Shown here: positions 1-8,021 of the stretch, one piece after another
Layout: every line of letters begins with the position of its first letter
How positions within the stretch are numbered: position 1 is the first letter of the stretch
From: Acidobacteriota bacterium
GTDB taxonomy: Bacteria > Acidobacteriota > Terriglobia > Terriglobales > Acidobacteriaceae
Reading direction: 5' to 3'
Assembly (NCBI GenBank): GCA_023410055.1
Contig: JAEYQK010000075.1
Coordinates: 6,831 to 70,830, forward strand
Length of the DNA: 64,000 nucleotides
Position numbers and translations under genes: made by a program
Notes under the pieces: model-generated
The model's database searches: none
The model's input: the letters and a program-made list of their open reading frames with translations, nothing else
Told to the model about the DNA's origin: nothing

Positions 1-92
1 CTAACATCGGAGACCTTTTGAGCGATGCAGAAGGGCGGAACTGCAACGAGGAGCACCAGAAGCAATAGCCGTAGTCGGCGAGAATAGCTCAT
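1..92 (-). CDS. Secreted protein, N-terminal fragment cut by the window edge
   Basis: Reading the minus strand from an ATG at 92 gives about 30 codons without a stop to the window edge. The peptide is MSYSRRLRL, then a run of Leu and Val, then VPPFCIAQKVSDV. This is a textbook Sec signal peptide with a likely cleavage after CIA. Nothing of the mature protein is visible, so the function is unknown. It is divergent from the DinB-like gene at 203, and the two share a short upstream region. No strong ribosome binding site is seen, which lowers confidence in the exact start. Confidence 0.55.
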   Translation of the reverse strand, partial: MSYSRRLRLLLLVLLVAVPPFCIAQKVSDV

Positions 93-163
93 TCTGTTCA
101 AAGAGCAAGGTAATTTGCGGGTGGACAAAGGTCAAGAGACGCGGGTATCGACATATCGAGATA

Positions 164-194
164 TTCGCTTTTTCTTCGCCTAATGTGCTAAAAT
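164..194 (+). promoter_or_regulatory. Putative promoter sharing a 19-nt block with the promoter at 10157
   Basis: The block TTCGCTTTTTCTTCGCCTA at 164-182 is identical to 10157-10175, where it runs into a good TATAAT. Here it is followed by TAATGT and TAAAAT (189-194), either of which could be a -10 element. The next gene starts at 203 without a Shine-Dalgarno sequence, so its mRNA may have a very short leader or none. The promoter role is inferred. Confidence 0.35.
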
Positions 195-202
195 TTCCCG
201 CT

Positions 203-706
203 ATGAACGTGAAAGCACAACCGCAAGCAAACCCGCAGCACCATCACTTTGCAGACCAACTGCTCGCAAGCAAGGACTTCTTCGAGCGCTCAACCAGGGT
301 CCTTGACGAAGCCGATTCCGGATTTCGCCCGAAAGAAGGAATGATGACCGTTGCGCAGCAGGTCGCGCACACCGCCCAGACCCTCGATTGGTTCATCCAA
401 GGCGTCTCCCGTCCCGAGGGCTTCGATCTCAATTTCGAGAAGCACGCTAGGGAAATCGAACAGGTAGTATCGCTTGCCACTGCTCGCAAGATGCTCGCCG
501 ACTCATTTGCCGACGCGGTCCAATTCCTTCAGTCCAAGAGCGCCGACGAACTAGCGGCGCCACTGCCGCCCGGCCCCATCATGGCGGGTCAACCCATCAG
601 CAATGTTGTCTGGGCCATGGTCGAACACACCGCCCATCATCGCGGCGCGCTCACCGTATACTCCCGTCTCCTCGGCAAAGTCCCAGCCATGCCCTATGGC
701 GGATAA
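203..706 (+). CDS. DinB family protein (four-helix metal-binding fold)
   Basis: The 167-residue product fits the DinB/YfiT-like superfamily. An N-terminal helix carries a histidine-rich stretch (PQHHHFADQLL), a central VAHTAQTLDWF segment offers a histidine, and the C-terminal HTAHHRGALTVYSRLLG holds the last metal-ligand motif. These proteins are usually small, metal-binding bundles, some acting as thiol-dependent transferases; the substrate here is unknown. An in-frame GTG at 185 would add six residues, but the ATG at 203 is preferred because the upstream stretch looks like promoter. It stands alone, with a hairpin 18 bases downstream. A second, diverged DinB gene lies at 11057. Confidence 0.8.
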   Translation: MNVKAQPQANPQHHHFADQLLASKDFFERSTRVLDEADSGFRPKEGMMTVAQQVAHTAQTLDWFIQGVSRPEGFDLNFEKHAREIEQVVSLATARKMLADSFADAVQFLQSKSADELAAPLPPGPIMAGQPISNVVWAMVEHTAHHRGALTVYSRLLGKVPAMPYGG

Positions 707-723
707 CAACCTTCATTCCCGCT

Positions 724-758
724 AAGCGCACCCTTCTCTTGCCGGGCAGGGTGCGCTT
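724..758. repeat. Perfect 11-bp hairpin of the GCACCCT type
   Basis: AAGCGCACCCT (724-734) pairs perfectly with AGGGTGCGCTT (748-758) around a 13-nt loop. It sits just after the DinB-like gene and may end its transcript, but there is no T-run. A related stem (CGCACCCT with AGGGTGCG) occurs at 10782-10810, so it may belong to a dispersed family. Confidence 0.6.
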
Positions 759-869
759 CAAATCCGGGGTTAACTGCTTTTTAACCGCCTTAACGGCACT
801 TTTCGCCGCCAGATTTCGTATCATTCCTCATCTTGCTTTGCTAAATACCGCGAACGGAACGGGACTAAT

Positions 870-1451
870 ATGAATCGAAAAGAATTCCTCAGCACTACTT
901 TCAAAGGGACCGTCGCTGCCGTCGCCCTCGCCTCTTTTCCGGGCCTGCTTCAGACAGCCAGCGCTGCCGCCGAAGAAAAGTCCAAATCTGGCCTCAGCCG
1001 CGCCGACCTGCTCACCGCTGCGCGTGAGATCATGGCTGCGCAGACCTACTGCGCCCTAACCACGCTCGACGAAGACGGCCGTCCCCGTATCCGCACCATG
1101 AACCCTTTCCCGCCCGAGGAAGACATGACGGTCTACATGGCGACGAACACCGCAAGCCGCAAGGTACGCCAAATTCGCCACGACCCGCGCGTCATGCTCT
1201 ACTACGGCAATCACGGCAGCGCCATCGGTTACGTCGAGATCACCGGCCGCGCCGTACTAGTCGACGATCCCGCCGAAATCAAGAAACGCAAGCGCGCATA
1301 TTGGGACACCTCATTCGCCCCCGGCCTCAAGAACCTCGTCCTCGTGAAGGTCATCCCCGAGCACATTGACGTTCTGAACTACTCTCGTCACGCTACCGCC
1401 GACCCCAACACTTGGCGCACGCCGAGCCTCGATCTCAAGGCTCCCGTGTAA
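870..1451 (+). CDS. Exported pyridoxamine 5'-phosphate oxidase-like (FMN split-barrel) protein
   Basis: The 193-residue protein starts with MNRKEFLSTTFKG and a hydrophobic stretch ending near TASAA, a Tat-like leader with RK in place of RR. The rest matches the PPOX/general-stress FMN-binding split barrel: ALTTLDEDGRPRIRTMNPF opens the barrel, TNTASRKVRQIRHDPRVMLYYG is the usual second strand region, and YVEITGRAVLVDD follows. Such proteins bind FMN, F420 or haem and carry out reductions, or act as sinks; which applies here cannot be told. It is monocistronic, with a strong terminator starting 17 bases after the stop. Confidence 0.8.
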   Translation: MNRKEFLSTTFKGTVAAVALASFPGLLQTASAAAEEKSKSGLSRADLLTAAREIMAAQTYCALTTLDEDGRPRIRTMNPFPPEEDMTVYMATNTASRKVRQIRHDPRVMLYYGNHGSAIGYVEITGRAVLVDDPAEIKKRKRAYWDTSFAPGLKNLVLVKVIPEHIDVLNYSRHATADPNTWRTPSLDLKAPV

Positions 1452-1467
1452 TGAAGTCTCTCCCTGA

Positions 1468-1515
1468 CGGCCCCCGTTTGAGCTGGCTTTGGCTGAATCG
1501 GGGGCCGGTTTTTCG
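1468..1515 (+). terminator. Rho-independent terminator after the split-barrel gene
   Basis: CGGCCCCCG (1468-1476) pairs with CGGGGGCCG (1499-1507) and is followed by GTTTTTC. The 22-nt loop contains a small AGC/GCT stem of its own. Position and T-run fit a terminator for the gene ending at 1451. Confidence 0.8.
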
Positions 1516-1516
1516 C

Positions 1517-1640
1517 CAAGTGGTGCCCCGTTCATGCCAGTGATGTGGCCCACTCAAGCTGATTTTGCTTGAGTGGGTGCCACAACAACTCCCGAAAGTC
1601 CCCGGTGCCCCGTTCAAGCCTGCCGTTGGCTTGAGCGGGG
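1517..1640. repeat. Two-hairpin dispersed repeat, copy 1
   Basis: Hairpin one is CCCACTCAAGC (1549-1559) with GCTTGAGTGGG (1567-1577). A conserved linker follows, then hairpin two, CCCCGTTCAAGCC (1608-1620) with GGCTTGAGCGGGG (1628-1640). A partial copy of hairpin two's left arm (GTGCCCCGTTCATGCC) lies just upstream at about 1523-1538. The same element recurs at 9785-9973 and 10938-11035. The gene-free stretch 1452-1801 holds only this element and the preceding terminator. Confidence 0.85.
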
Positions 1641-1801
1641 TGACGACAAATCCAAATCCCCACCTCTGTTCTTCCCTTCGCGTCCTTTGCGTTGAAATCC
1701 GTCTTTCAATGGGCAATGTTGCCGTGGTGACCATCGTCCCACTGCCGCACTGAACCTTCGGTAATTTGTGCGTTATCCCAAGGGACTATATTTAGAGTGC
1801 C

Positions 1802-2458
1802 ATGGGCGAGTGTTTCAAAGATCAACCGCTGAAGGCCTTGAACGTGCACAACGATGCACGCCGTCAGCATCCCCGTGTACCCTTCGTCACGGCCGTTGAA
1901 CTTGAGACCTCTGCCTCAACCGCTTACGGATTCAGCGAGAACATCAGTCTCGGCGGAATGCTTATCCGCACCGAAGCTACGCTGGAGCCCGGCGCTCCTG
2001 CGCTCGCCAGCTTCATCCTCCGGGACGCTGGCCGTGTTCAGATCGAGTCACGGATCGTCCACTGCCGGCCACGAGTACGCGCCGGCATTCAGTTCGTGCA
2101 CTTGAGCGAACAGCAACGCGGCGTAATCGCCCAGGTTGCACAACCCAAGATCCTTACTCAGCGCAGAAGTCCCCGCATCCCCGTCCGACTCTTCTTGGAA
2201 TTATCTTGGATTGACAGAGGCCAGCTTTTGCAGGCCTTGGCCGAAACGGTATTGATCTCGCAGCACGGCTGCCTCGTACTCTCCGATGCCCCGGTTGAAG
2301 TCGGATCGAGCCTCTCTTTGCGATGGCAGGAGGTGGGCATAGCCGCGCGCGCACGTGTCGTATCACGGCAGGATCTTCCCGGCGATCTGCCACGGATCGC
2401 CATGGAGTTTACCGAAACCGATAGCTTCTGGGGAACCTACTTCCCAGCCCGTGCCTGA
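1802..2458 (+). CDS. Tandem PilZ-domain protein, likely c-di-GMP binding
   Basis: The 218-residue protein contains two PilZ-like units. The first has RRQHPR near residue 20 and NISLGGM near residue 50; the second has QRRSPRIPVR near residue 122 and the weaker ISQHGC. PilZ domains bind cyclic di-GMP through RxxxR and D/NxSxxG; the second site is degenerate at D/NxSxxG, so it may be structural. There is no signal peptide or membrane segment. It lies alone before a strong bidirectional terminator. Another PilZ protein is at 21839 and an HD-GYP phosphodiesterase at 56416, so c-di-GMP signalling is represented in the window. Confidence 0.8.
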   Translation: MGECFKDQPLKALNVHNDARRQHPRVPFVTAVELETSASTAYGFSENISLGGMLIRTEATLEPGAPALASFILRDAGRVQIESRIVHCRPRVRAGIQFVHLSEQQRGVIAQVAQPKILTQRRSPRIPVRLFLELSWIDRGQLLQALAETVLISQHGCLVLSDAPVEVGSSLSLRWQEVGIAARARVVSRQDLPGDLPRIAMEFTETDSFWGTYFPARA

Positions 2459-2485
2459 TTGCTGAAGAAGGAAATCCCAAAACAA

Positions 2486-2513
2486 AAACGGCCAGCAGCT
2501 TCGCTGGCCGTTT
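2486..2513. terminator. Bidirectional terminator between convergent genes
   Basis: AAACGGCCAGC (2486-2496) pairs with GCTGGCCGTTT (2503-2513) around a six-base loop. An A-rich 5' flank and T-rich 3' flank let it work for both the PilZ gene and the convergent TonB-like gene. Confidence 0.8.
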
Positions 2514-2530
2514 GCTATTGAAAACTCTGA

Positions 2531-3421
2531 TTAGTAGAGCCTGAAGTTCACTTCGATGTTGACCTGAACCGCAACTGGCTGCCCATCCTTCTTCGCGGGT
2601 TCAAACTTCCACTGACGAACCGCTTCTATCGCTTTCTCGTCCAGTCCCATGCCGAGCGATCGCTGTACTCGCATGTCCTTCGGACGCCCATCAGGTCCGA
2701 TGACAACCCACAACACTACGACGCCCTGATACTTCGCTTTGCGAGCTTCTTCCGAGTATTCCGGATCAGGGTCATACAATGCCTTCGGCGCGCTCACGCC
2801 ACCGCCGACCTTGAAAACTCCGCCGCCGATACCGCCGCCCCAGCCAGGACCAACACCAGGTCCTCTGCCGGAACCAACACCGCCGCCGCTGCCACTGCCA
2901 ATACCGCCACCTGAACCAGTGCCATTAGAAGCCGGCCCCAGAATGTTCGATAGCGGATCGCCCATGTTCCCGGCATGCGGAAGCGAAATGTTAGGAGGAA
3001 CCACGACACTCGCCTCAACGGCAAGCTTCGGATGCTCATTACGAATAACCACTGCGGGAGGAGCAAGCTGATCCTTCAACGACTGCTTCGGTAATGCACC
3101 CTTTGGCGCCGCCATCTTGTCGCGGTCACCGCCGCCGCCACCACCGCCAGCTTTGTCCGGCGCGGGTGGCAAAACATACGGAGAAACGTCCGACGCAAAT
3201 ATCTGCGTGATGTTACTCTTGATCTCCTGCTTGTGCTCCGCAATCCACCAACTTCCCAGAAAAGCAAAAGCCAGCACCGCCATGTGAAGCATGAACGAAA
3301 GCAGGAAATTTGTTGGGCGAATCTGGTTGGTGTAGATTCCGCCACCGAATAGAGTCGGCAGCATATCCGGTTGCTTCGCGCCTGGCATTGGGCCGGACGG
3401 ATTGTTCACAGGAGTGCTCAT
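2531..3421 (-). CDS. TonB-like energy-transducing protein
   Basis: The 296-residue protein has one transmembrane helix near the N-terminus (NFLLSFMLHMAVLAFAFLG). A long periplasmic linker is rich in Gly, including a GGGGGGGD stretch and repeated GSGGG units. A C-terminal TonB domain follows: YDPDPEYSEEARKAKYQG, then VVIGPDGRPKDMRVQRSLG, then AIEAVRQWKFEPAKKDGQPV. This architecture transmits proton-motive force to outer-membrane transporters. The ATG at 3421 is preferred over a TTG at 3451 because a TATACT-like -10 overlaps the longer version. It is 99 bases downstream of the efflux operon on the same strand and could be its last gene or have its own promoter. ExbB/ExbD are not in the window. 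Confidence 0.85.
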   Translation of the reverse strand: MSTPVNNPSGPMPGAKQPDMLPTLFGGGIYTNQIRPTNFLLSFMLHMAVLAFAFLGSWWIAEHKQEIKSNITQIFASDVSPYVLPPAPDKAGGGGGGGDRDKMAAPKGALPKQSLKDQLAPPAVVIRNEHPKLAVEASVVVPPNISLPHAGNMGDPLSNILGPASNGTGSGGGIGSGSGGGVGSGRGPGVGPGWGGGIGGGVFKVGGGVSAPKALYDPDPEYSEEARKAKYQGVVVLWVVIGPDGRPKDMRVQRSLGMGLDEKAIEAVRQWKFEPAKKDGQPVAVQVNIEVNFRLY

Positions 3422-3520
3422 CAGCTTAGAGTCAGTATACCTCTTTTGCAAACCCGGATTCGAGTTAACAGTTGCAAAAAAACCGTAAAACGCCCTCAGT
3501 ACAATGACTTAGCCCGACCG

Positions 3521-3961
3521 TTAAAAGGGGGAGAAACTCAGTGTTTTATCGGATCTCTCCACCCAGAGTCGTGCCTTCTCCGTCCGCTCATTCACGGTGA
3601 CAACCACGACCACGCCGGTCCCCATCCTCTTGGTTCCATCAATCTTGTGACTCTTCACCAGGCCGTACTCGCCGCCCGGCCCCCAATCAAGGTAGAACTC
3701 TCCGTAACGATAGCGCGTGTGCTCGTTCGGATGCTGCTTCCAGTTCGGATCCGCCGTCCAGATCGCGTACGCTTTCTCGTAATCCTTCGCCTCTAGCGCC
3801 TGGAAAAATCTGCTGGCAACTCGCTCCTGGGGCCAGTTGCGAAACTGAAAGTACAGAAAAACAGAGAGAAGCACTGCAAATACTGTCCCAGCAATGATCC
3901 ACTTCTTCCGCTTCGCCTTTGCTGGATCGTACGATGGCGCACTAAATATAGATGTCGACAT
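3521..3961 (-). CDS. Single-pass membrane protein of unknown function in efflux operon
   Basis: The 146-residue product has a basic cytoplasmic start (PAKAKRKKW) and one transmembrane helix (WIIAGTVFAVLLSVFLYFQF). A periplasmic domain follows with RFFQALEAKDYEKAYAIW, a pattern often seen in DUF4878-like or NTF2-like lipoproteins. The start at 3961 has AGGA nine bases upstream; a longer frame to 4030 would overlap the permease gene. It begins 26 bases after the ABC-2 permease, so it is probably co-transcribed. I do not assign a function. Confidence 0.7.
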   Translation of the reverse strand: MSTSIFSAPSYDPAKAKRKKWIIAGTVFAVLLSVFLYFQFRNWPQERVASRFFQALEAKDYEKAYAIWTADPNWKQHPNEHTRYRYGEFYLDWGPGGEYGLVKSHKIDGTKRMGTGVVVVVTVNERTEKARLWVERSDKTLSFSPF

Positions 3962-3987
3962 GTTTTCTCGTCCTGACCTGGCCTGCT

Positions 3988-5100
3988 CTATAGCGTTCTC
4001 TTGAAAAGCGGAGTCGCTATAGCCATACAAATAAACCCGAAAAGAGAAAGATACAGCAGGTCAGGCCAGATTGCAGTAAATCCTGCATCTTTGAGCAGTA
4101 CCGCTTTAAACCCGTGCACCGCATAGCTGAACGGATCCACATATGCGATGCCCCGCAGCCACTGCGGAAACGCCTGGATCGGGTAGATCGAACCGCTGGG
4201 GAAGAATAGCAGCGTATTCAGAATGCCGAACATGGCACGAGGCACCAGCGGGTCATCCACCCGCACCATCAGCAGGAACATCATTGCATTGAACGAAACC
4301 GAAGTCGCCACGATCATTGCAATGAGCAATACCATCTTGGACGGCTGGAACGCTCCACCTATTCCCGCCAGCAGCGAACCAATATAGGTGATTGCTAGTC
4401 CCGCAAGCACCGCTTTCAGTGCCCCCGAAAGGTTAAGTCCCATCACAAGTTCGGTCTTCGTGATGGGAGTGACGAGGTAACCTTCGTGTACGCCGCGGGC
4501 CTTGTCGTCGATATACAACATGCCGCCGCCGATCATGACCGAAACGAACATTGCCAGCGTGATCGAACCCGGCAGCAGGTACTTCATGTACTCGATGTAT
4601 GGATACAGCTCCACGATCTCCAGCGTGATCTTGCTGACAAGCCGCGGCTGAATTACAGGATCGTTGAGTGCCTGCGTCAGCAACTGCAACTGCGACTCAA
4701 GCGTGGAACTCATGAAGTTATCAGAGTTGTCTACCACCAATGCAATCCGTGGCCGGTTCTTCTCAAACACGCGCTCCGAGAACTGCGGCGGAATGATCAG
4801 CGCACCCTGAATCTTCCCGTTGCGGACGTCTTCCTTCGCCTGTTGATCGTTGTCGTAATAGACCGGATAGAAGGTATCGGCGTTCGCGCTGATTGCATTA
4901 AACGCCTCTTTGATCTTCACCGACTGCGTGCCATGGTCGTAGTCAACCACGCCCAGGCGCGCTCCCTTGATGTGTCCACCGAACGCGTTGCCCAGCACAA
5001 TTAACTGCACCAGCGGAAAGATCAGCGAAACCATCAGCAGGGTCGGAGAGCGAAAGAACTTCCGCAACTCTCGTTCCACGATAGCCATCATTCTGTTCAT
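3988..5100 (-). CDS. ABC-2 type transporter permease
   Basis: The 370-residue protein has the ABC2_membrane_3 layout: one N-terminal helix after MMAIVERELRKFFRSP, a large extracytoplasmic domain of about 150 residues (LGVVDYDHGTQSVK to LVSKITLEIVELYPYIEYM), then five hydrophobic segments. The DKARGVHEGYLVTPITKTEL loop is the usual coupling region of YbhS/YhhJ-like permeases. It overlaps the ATPase gene by four bases (ATGA), showing translational coupling. Together with the ATPase and the HlyD-like adaptor it should form a drug or toxicant exporter. Only one permease is present, so a homodimer is likely. Confidence 0.9.
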   Translation of the reverse strand: MNRMMAIVERELRKFFRSPTLLMVSLIFPLVQLIVLGNAFGGHIKGARLGVVDYDHGTQSVKIKEAFNAISANADTFYPVYYDNDQQAKEDVRNGKIQGALIIPPQFSERVFEKNRPRIALVVDNSDNFMSSTLESQLQLLTQALNDPVIQPRLVSKITLEIVELYPYIEYMKYLLPGSITLAMFVSVMIGGGMLYIDDKARGVHEGYLVTPITKTELVMGLNLSGALKAVLAGLAITYIGSLLAGIGGAFQPSKMVLLIAMIVATSVSFNAMMFLLMVRVDDPLVPRAMFGILNTLLFFPSGSIYPIQAFPQWLRGIAYVDPFSYAVHGFKAVLLKDAGFTAIWPDLLYLSLFGFICMAIATPLFKRTL

Positions 5101-6134
5101 GGTCTTAGCCCTGGTCTTTCTGGCATTAGGTAGCCATATGCCTTCACCTGCTCGTCACGCAGTTGCCGCCCGGTGTAATGAACAAAGACATCATCTAGAG
5201 TCGTGTTCTGCACCGAGAGCGACTTCAACTCTATTCCCGCCCTGACCGCCGCCTCAACCAGTTCGGTCGTGGTCTTTCCGCCGTTGTCGGACAGAATGCG
5301 GTACATCCCAGCGCCCTCGTGCTTCACGTCATGCACCTCCGAGAGCGCTGACAGACGCGCAGGCCAATCCGGCGGCTCATTCTTGAACTGCACTTCAATC
5401 ACGTTTGCGCCCGGAACTGTTTGCTTCAGCGCCAAAGGCGAGTCGAGCGCAACCAGCTTTCCGTGATCGACAATCGCGATGCGGTCGCAAAGGCGGTCCG
5501 CTTCATCCATGTAGTGAGTCGTGATCAGCACCGTCAGCTTGCGGTGCTTCTTGATGTTCGTCAGCATTTCCCAGACTGCGACGCGCGACACCGGGTCAAG
5601 GCCGGTCGTCGGCTCATCGAGGAAAAATATCTTCGGACTGTGGACGAGCCCGCGCGCGATCTCAAGCCGCCGCCGCATGCCGCCCGACAGTGTCTTTGTC
5701 TGGGCGCCTCGCCACTTCGTGAGATCGACCATCTCCAGCAATTCGTCAATGTTCTTCTTCCGCTTGTCGGCCGGGACGTTGTACAACTTGGCGTAGATAT
5801 TAAGATTCTCTTCAATCGTGAGATCCATATCGCTGGTTAGCGCTTGCGGGATCACGCCGATTGTATTTCGGGCTGCATCTGCTTCTTTGGAAACATCGTG
5901 TCCGGCGATTTTCGCGTAACCCGACGTGATCGGAATCAGCGTCGTCATCATTCGGATCAACGTTGACTTGCCCGCGCCATTCGGCCCCAGCAATCCAAAG
6001 ATCTCTTCGTCCTTCACCTGGAACGTAACGCAGTCGACAGCGGTGAAGTCACCGTACTTCTTGACGATGTCCTTCACCTCGATGGCATACCCGTTGGGTG
6101 CCTCGGCTTCCGCTCTCTTCTGAAAAAACGCCAT
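5097..6134 (-). CDS. ABC transporter ATP-binding protein (multidrug export type)
   Basis: The 345-residue protein has Walker A GPNGAGKST, the Q-loop region, signature LSGGMRRRLEIARG and Walker B KIFFLDEPTTGLDP, followed by the H-loop TTHYMDEADRL. A roughly 90-residue C-terminal extension (DUF4162-like) follows the core, as in DrrA/YbhF-type exporters. It powers the ABC-2 permease encoded next. Its start codon shares one base with the stop of the HlyD-like gene (TAATG), so the genes are tightly coupled. Confidence 0.92.
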   Translation of the reverse strand: MAFFQKRAEAEAPNGYAIEVKDIVKKYGDFTAVDCVTFQVKDEEIFGLLGPNGAGKSTLIRMMTTLIPITSGYAKIAGHDVSKEADAARNTIGVIPQALTSDMDLTIEENLNIYAKLYNVPADKRKKNIDELLEMVDLTKWRGAQTKTLSGGMRRRLEIARGLVHSPKIFFLDEPTTGLDPVSRVAVWEMLTNIKKHRKLTVLITTHYMDEADRLCDRIAIVDHGKLVALDSPLALKQTVPGANVIEVQFKNEPPDWPARLSALSEVHDVKHEGAGMYRILSDNGGKTTTELVEAAVRAGIELKSLSVQNTTLDDVFVHYTGRQLRDEQVKAYGYLMPERPGLRP

Positions 6135-7228
6135 TACCGCTTCTCCGCTTGCTGAACGGCTCGCTCCGCACCATCGACGATCGCTTTAGGTAGCAGGACC
6201 TCTGCCGTCATGCCGGGGACGAGCGCCCGATTGTTGTTGTCTACGCGCACCTTGATACCAACCGTCTTGATGTCGCGCTTCCGGCGACTGACGTCGCGCT
6301 GTGTGGCGTAGTCTCCTTCAGGCGCTTTGAAGATCACTTCGCCCTGCATCAGCTCGCCGCCCGGCAATCGCACCTTCAGTCTGTCTCCCATCGGGAGCCG
6401 CGGTGCATACGTTTCCGGAACCGCAGCATAGACCCATGTGTCGGTGTAATCGACAATTGTCACGATCGCCTGTCCCGGACTTACAACCTCGCCCTCGCGA
6501 GCTGCACGAACAGAAACGGTTCCTGATACCGGCGCGTAGATCTTCGTATATCCCAGCCGAGTGTCGGCCTGCGCCAGCATCGCTTGCGTGTTGATCATTT
6601 GCGCGCGGGTTGCTGCAACTGTGCTTTCGGCTGCACTGGCCTGATGCGTTCGAGCCTTTGCCGAATTCACGTCCTGCTCAGCCGCTCTCACTGTGTCCTC
6701 AAGCGCTTTCACGTGCGCTTGCTGAGCCTTAAGAGTGGCTACAGCGCGATCACGCTCCTGCTGCGAAACGATACCCTGTGAGTTGAGCGAGACCATTCGC
6801 TGCGTGTCCAGCTTCGTCTGCTCCATCGTCGCCTCGGATTCAGCCAATTGCGACTTCGCCGATTGCAGCCTCGCTTCGGCATTTGCGACGTCGCTCGTCG
6901 TCGATCCCTTCGTCATGGCTTCATTGGCCCGGCTTGCCGACAGTTGCGACTGCAAGCTATCGAGCGTCGCCTGCGCGGCGCGCTTCTGCGCTTCCAGTTC
7001 GCTGGGATCAAGCACCGCAATCAAATCACCGGCCTTAACGACCGATCCCTCGTCCACCATGAGCCGCTGTATTCGTCCCTGTATTTGCGGACCAACGATG
7101 ATCTGATTCGCGTCCACAGTACCGATCAGAACCATGTCTGCCGTACGATCAGTCGAAAGAAAGAAATACGCTGCGGCGGCCAGGATAATGACGCCGAAAA
7201 GAATGAATATCTTGTTGCGCGGATTCAC
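6134..7228 (-). CDS. HlyD family periplasmic adaptor of the ABC exporter
   Basis: The 364-residue protein has an N-terminal membrane anchor (IFILFGVIILAAAAYFFL), a barrel-sandwich first half (GPQIQGRIQRLMVDEGSVVKAGDLIAVLD), a long alanine/glutamine-rich coiled coil (about residues 75-205), the returning lipoyl half (APVSGTVSVRAAREGEVVSPGQ) and a beta-barrel domain. That is the EmrA/YbhG-type membrane fusion protein layout, which links an inner-membrane pump to an outer-membrane channel. Its start overlaps the end of the TetR gene by four bases. No TolC-like gene lies nearby. Confidence 0.9.
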   Translation of the reverse strand: MNPRNKIFILFGVIILAAAAYFFLSTDRTADMVLIGTVDANQIIVGPQIQGRIQRLMVDEGSVVKAGDLIAVLDPSELEAQKRAAQATLDSLQSQLSASRANEAMTKGSTTSDVANAEARLQSAKSQLAESEATMEQTKLDTQRMVSLNSQGIVSQQERDRAVATLKAQQAHVKALEDTVRAAEQDVNSAKARTHQASAAESTVAATRAQMINTQAMLAQADTRLGYTKIYAPVSGTVSVRAAREGEVVSPGQAIVTIVDYTDTWVYAAVPETYAPRLPMGDRLKVRLPGGELMQGEVIFKAPEGDYATQRDVSRRKRDIKTVGIKVRVDNNNRALVPGMTAEVLLPKAIVDGAERAVQQAEKR

Positions 7229-7908
7229 TTGCGTGCTCCTCTATTAGCATTTCGACCCGACGGTTCGCGAAACAGCGCAGCAGACACGAAGTCAATGACC
7301 TCAGCTCGTCGCTGCTCGATCATCTTAGGATCGTACGGATCAATGCCCGTAACCATCTTGGGAATCGGTGTACTGAAATAGAAAACGATGGTCCCGACCA
7401 CGGACGGAATAAAATGCGCCGGATTGACCGGCCGAAAATCTCCCGCCTCTATTCCTTCCTGAAGCAAGGCGGCAACTTGCGCAAAAATAGGACGCAGATG
7501 ATGCTGGACGATGTTCCTTAAGTGCTGCGATCCCTCCAGACCTGCCCCCGTTATCTCGCGATGAAATAGCCTGGGACGCAACGGAGAACTTGCCACAAAG
7601 TCAAAGTGCGCTCGCACATACGCCAGAAAACGTTCTTTTGGCGGCAAGGGACTGCTTAGGGCCTGATTGATCGCGGTCGTCAGCTCGGCGAAGACGCTCT
7701 CCATCACCGCACCAAACAGCGATTCCTTGTCCTTGAAATAGTAGTAAAGCAGCGCCTTATTGACCTTAGCGGCGCGGGCAATCGCATCCGTGCGAGCCCC
7801 GCCAACACCCTCAATGGCGAACTCGCGCATGGCGGCCTTAAGAATTGCTGCCTTTGTCTGCTCCGGTTGATGCCGTGAACCGATCCGAGTTTTCGATATA
7901 GTAGCCAT
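7225..7908 (-). CDS. TetR/AcrR family repressor of the efflux operon
   Basis: The 227-residue protein has a TetR N-terminal helix-turn-helix: TKAAILKAAMREFAIEGVGG, then TDAIARAAKVNKALLYYYFKDKESLF. A C-terminal ligand-binding domain follows, with a CerR-like region (RPRLFHREITG and LRPIFAQVAALLQEGIEAGDFRP). It is the first gene of the operon tetR-hlyD-ATPase-permease. A 16-18 bp near-palindrome ends just upstream of its start codon, which suggests autoregulation of the whole operon. The inducer cannot be read from the sequence. Confidence 0.9.
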   Translation of the reverse strand: MATISKTRIGSRHQPEQTKAAILKAAMREFAIEGVGGARTDAIARAAKVNKALLYYYFKDKESLFGAVMESVFAELTTAINQALSSPLPPKERFLAYVRAHFDFVASSPLRPRLFHREITGAGLEGSQHLRNIVQHHLRPIFAQVAALLQEGIEAGDFRPVNPAHFIPSVVGTIVFYFSTPIPKMVTGIDPYDPKMIEQRRAEVIDFVSAALFREPSGRNANRGARK

Positions 7909-7913
7909 TCTTT

Positions 7914-7931
7914 TAATTAACCGGTTAGTTA
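7914..7931. promoter_or_regulatory. Near-palindromic operator for the TetR-type repressor
   Basis: The site TTAATTAACCGGTTAGTT lies within 7913-7930, centred on the CCGG at 7921-7924. The core TAACCGGTTA is perfect, and one pair is mismatched before symmetry resumes. It begins a few bases upstream of the tetR start codon on the minus strand. TetR regulators commonly bind 16-20 bp palindromes of this kind over their own promoter. Binding is inferred. Confidence 0.6.
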
Positions 7932-8021
7932 GATGGTACCACAGTATCTACCGATGCCAAAAAATCTTCTGGGAAATAACTCCTACTCTGCCTAAAATGT
8001 CTCGTTCGCCGGAGCCCAGCC

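Noticed and set aside
2739..3071. A proline-rich open frame opposite the TonB-like gene
   Set aside because: It is the complement of the glycine-rich linker codons (GGC/GGT read as proline-rich codons), and has no start signals.
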